Shown piece by piece: positions 6,399 through 8,121 of a stretch of DNA of 8,121 bases. The notes beneath the pieces were generated by a model. That model made no database searches. It was not told the origin of the DNA and saw nothing but the letters and a program-made list of their open reading frames with translations. Within the stretch, counting starts at the first letter, position 1, and each line of letters starts with the position of its first letter. Both the position numbers and the translations under genes were made by a program. Origin of the DNA: Bacillota bacterium (GTDB taxonomy: Bacteria; Bacillota; Clostridia; Clostridiales; Clostridiaceae); assembly GCA_030706065.1 (NCBI GenBank), contig JAUZPH010000152.1:1-8121 (forward strand), written 5' to 3'.

Positions 6399-6423
6399 AT
6401 ATTCAAGGAAAGAGAGCAGAGAT

Positions 6424-7620
6424 ATGAGTAAGGTAATATTTTTTGGAGTACCTGCCCATGGACATATCAACCCGACCCTGGAGGTTGTCAAGGAGCTTGT
6501 AAGGAGAGGGGAAGAGGTCATATATTATGGGTCGGCAGAATTTAGAAGCAGGATTACAGGTACGGGGGCTGTTTATAAAGAATATCCATTTTCCAGTTGG
6601 GAGGATATAACAAAGTTTGATAATAATTTTCCACTGTTGTTCAGGCGGATTTCAGAAATTACAGACAAAATGCTCGATGAATTGATTAAGGACGTTCGTG
6701 AATACAGGCCGGAGTATATCATTCATGATTCTCTGGCTCTATGGGGGAAGATTATTGCTCATGTACTGGATAAACCCGCGGTCTGTTCTACAACGACCTT
6801 TGCTTTTAATCGGGAGTTTGTTAGTGTATTTGATGAATTTACGGTGTCCATAAAAGATTTTATATTCATGCATGCAGGGCATCTGATTGCGGGAAAGCGG
6901 ATTCAGAACAAGCTGGCGAAAAAGTATGGGATGAAGATGCAGTCCTATGTAAATACCTTTATCAGTACCTTTATGAACATGGAAGCTTTAAACATAGTGT
7001 ATACAACCAGGGAACTGCAGCCCAGGAGTGAAGCCTTTGACGGTTCCTATATATTTGTCGGGCCGTCCATAGGGCAAAGGGATGAGGCTGCATTAACTGT
7101 TCCGGAAGATAAAAAAGTAATATATGTCTCCCTGGGGACCATCAACAATGAAGAAGAGGGCTTTTACAACCTGTGTGTTGAAGCTTTCAGAGATATTGAT
7201 GCTGCAGTAATAATGAGTATTGGAAGCAGAGTGAATAAGGATGCCTTAAATAGTATTCCTGAAAATTTTATGATCAGAAACACGGTTCCGCAGCTGGAGG
7301 TTCTATCAAAGGCGGATGTATTTGTAACCCACGGAGGGATGAACAGTACCAGTGAAGGTATATACTTTGGAGTACCCTTGATTGTAATCCCGAAACAGGG
7401 CGAGCAGGAGATAGTGGCCAAAAGAGTTGAGGAATGCGGTTTGGGTATATATTTGAGAAGTGTTACTGTAGAAACCCTGCGTAACAGTATAAAGGAAGTT
7501 CTAAATAATGGAGCATATAAAGACAAGGTAATCAATATGTCCGATAATATGAAGAGTGCAGGCGGTTATACAAGAGCGGTAGATGAAATCATGAATTACA
7601 AGGGTAGAAGAACACTATAG
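6424..7620 (+). CDS. GT1-family glycosyltransferase, macrolide (MGT) type
   Basis: A 398-residue soluble GT-B fold glycosyltransferase, full length for the YjiC/OleD-type family. The N-terminal acceptor half opens with VPAHGHINPTLEVVKEL (9-25), whose His12-Gly-His14 holds the catalytic base, and has Asp102 in HDSLALWG as its likely partner. The C-terminal half binds the nucleotide sugar: YVSLGT (234-239) and the signature VTHGGMNSTSEGIYFGVPL (301-319) followed by Pro323 and QGEQE (325-329). The family moves a sugar, usually from a UDP- or dTDP-sugar, to hydroxyls of macrolides, flavonoids and other small hydrophobic molecules; the acceptor here is unknown. The ATG at 6424 gives the standard family N-terminus; an in-frame TTG at 6334 would lie upstream of the promoter. 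No hairpin follows the stop. It is transcribed divergently from the DUF218-CHAP operon and upstream of an acetyltransferase gene. Confidence 0.93.
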   Translation: MSKVIFFGVPAHGHINPTLEVVKELVRRGEEVIYYGSAEFRSRITGTGAVYKEYPFSSWEDITKFDNNFPLLFRRISEITDKMLDELIKDVREYRPEYIIHDSLALWGKIIAHVLDKPAVCSTTTFAFNREFVSVFDEFTVSIKDFIFMHAGHLIAGKRIQNKLAKKYGMKMQSYVNTFISTFMNMEALNIVYTTRELQPRSEAFDGSYIFVGPSIGQRDEAALTVPEDKKVIYVSLGTINNEEEGFYNLCVEAFRDIDAAVIMSIGSRVNKDALNSIPENFMIRNTVPQLEVLSKADVFVTHGGMNSTSEGIYFGVPLIVIPKQGEQEIVAKRVEECGLGIYLRSVTVETLRNSIKEVLNNGAYKDKVINMSDNMKSAGGYTRAVDEIMNYKGRRTL

Positions 7621-7632
7621 TCTTTTTACTTT

Positions 7633-7660
7633 TTCGCATATGTTAGTAGTATTATATAAT
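7633..7660 (+). promoter_or_regulatory. Putative promoter of the acetyltransferase gene
   Basis: A perfect TATAAT at 7655-7660 has TTCGCA (7633-7638, four of six -35 bases) 16 bp upstream. It lies in the 115-nt gap after the glycosyltransferase and would give a leader of about 70 nt. The gap is very A/T rich, so a chance TATAAT is possible. Confidence 0.45.
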
Positions 7661-7694
7661 TCCGGTATATCGAATATATTTTAGTAGATATTAT
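7643..7694. repeat. Short direct repeat TTAGTAG-TATTAT in the gap before the acetyltransferase
   Basis: TTAGTAGTATTAT at 7643-7655 recurs as TTAGTAGATATTAT at 7681-7694, differing by one inserted A, with a 38-bp offset. The first copy runs into the TATAAT box; the second overlaps AGATA-T-TATCT, an 11-nt palindrome at 7686-7696. Operator or A/T-rich coincidence cannot be told apart by eye. Confidence 0.35.
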
Positions 7695-7735
7695 CTTAAA
7701 AGTAAATTGGAGAAGGGAATCAGGGGTGAGAGGTT

Positions 7736-8121
7736 ATGGATATAACAATCAGAAATTCAAGACAGGAGGACTTTCAAGATATAACAGTGCTGTTCAGACA
7801 GCTTTGGCCCGGTAAGGAATTGAATACAGACGACTTATCCGTGGTATATAACCGAGGGTTATCATCGGTTACGGACAAATATCTTTCTGTAGAAGCAGAG
7901 GGCAGGGTTATCGGCTTTTGTGCCATGTCTGTGGTCAACAACTTCTGGCAGGCAGGCCACATAGCATATGTTTACGCAATGATTGTGGATGAACCTCTTA
8001 GAGGCCGGGGAATCGGCAGGAATATTCTTGAAAAAGCTTTTGAGATTGCAAAGGCTGAGGGCTGCAGAAAGATGGAACTGGATTCTGCCTTCCATCGGGT
8101 TAAAGCCCACGAATTTTATGA
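7736..8121 (+). CDS. GNAT-family N-acetyltransferase (3' end beyond window)
   Basis: An open frame from the ATG at 7736 runs without a stop to the window edge: 128 codons plus two bases, so the C-terminus is missing. It begins MDITIRNSRQEDF, the usual first strand and helix of GNAT enzymes. The core follows: YLSVEAEGRVIGFCAMSVV (49-67) as central strands, YAMIVDEPLRGRGIGRNILE (80-99) carrying the acetyl-CoA pyrophosphate loop Arg89-Gly-Arg-Gly-Ile-Gly-Arg95, and GCRKMELDSAFHRVKAHEFY (109-128) as motif B, where such proteins normally continue 15-30 residues more. The family transfers an acetyl group from acetyl-CoA to an amine; the acceptor (aminoglycoside, amino acid, peptide N-terminus) is not readable here. 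AGGGGTG (7722-7728) serves as ribosome binding site. Position after a glycosyltransferase hints at small-molecule modification, but that is weak inference. Confidence 0.93.
   Translation, partial: MDITIRNSRQEDFQDITVLFRQLWPGKELNTDDLSVVYNRGLSSVTDKYLSVEAEGRVIGFCAMSVVNNFWQAGHIAYVYAMIVDEPLRGRGIGRNILEKAFEIAKAEGCRKMELDSAFHRVKAHEFY

Noticed and set aside
6334..6423. Extended glycosyltransferase beginning at the in-frame TTG at 6334
   Set aside because: The extra 30 residues are unlike the family, and the extended -10 box at 6382-6390 lies inside them, so that start would not be transcribed.
7164..7535. Open frame antisense to the glycosyltransferase gene, and similar antisense frames elsewhere
   Set aside because: They lie fully within strongly supported genes, have no convincing ribosome binding sites and show no recognisable domains; they follow from codon bias of the real genes.
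1..8121. CRISPR array, transposase, integrase, tRNA/rRNA or attachment-site signals
   Set aside because: No regularly spaced repeats, mobile-element proteins, RNA gene signatures or flanking duplications were seen.

Overview
The window looks like chromosomal DNA of a Gram-positive, low-to-mid GC Firmicute, most likely a clostridium of the Ruminiclostridium/Acetivibrio kind. This rests on purine-rich AGGAGG-type ribosome binding sites, A/T-ending codons mixed with moderate GC, sigma-A-like promoters, a lipoprotein with no outer-membrane genes around it, and protein families common in Clostridia. The species is inference; no rRNA or tRNA gene is present to anchor it.

Layout. (1) 65-715 (+): a membrane PAP2-superfamily protein of the PSLH subtype, closed by a strong hairpin terminator at 736-774 that can also serve the converging operon. 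(2) 816-6180 (-): five genes in one direction, read from high to low coordinates: a three-helix membrane protein fusing a DUF218/YdcF domain to a C-terminal CHAP cysteine amidase/peptidase domain; an OmpR/PhoB-class response regulator; a HAMP sensor histidine kinase; a single-pass extracytoplasmic protein with propeller-like repeats; and a small lipoprotein. Spacings are 23, 1, 0 and 70 nt, so the first four are almost certainly co-transcribed. (3) 6181-6423: a 243-nt divergent promoter region with a good sigma-A promoter for each direction, a perfect tandem TGTAAA-N5-TGTAAA box over the -35 of the leftward promoter, a 13-nt palindrome at its -10, and a 9-bp inverted repeat. (4) 6424-7620 (+): a macrolide-type (GT1/MGT) glycosyltransferase. 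(5) 7736-8121 (+): a GNAT acetyltransferase cut by the window edge.

How they fit together. The leftward operon reads as a cell-envelope sensing and remodelling module. The effector (CHAP, probably outside the cell on peptidoglycan or a related amide) is encoded with its two-component regulator. Two proteins predicted outside the membrane follow the kinase and could modulate it, much as YycH and YycI follow WalK in Bacilli. The tandem box matches the published WalR consensus, and on the other strand the Bacillus PhoP-type repeat, with the 11-bp period that OmpR-class regulators bind. Autoregulation of the operon by its own regulator, or control by a WalR/PhoP homologue encoded elsewhere, is therefore a concrete hypothesis. 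The glycosyltransferase and acetyltransferase on the right look like small-molecule modification or resistance genes; their link to the envelope operon is only the shared divergent promoter region.
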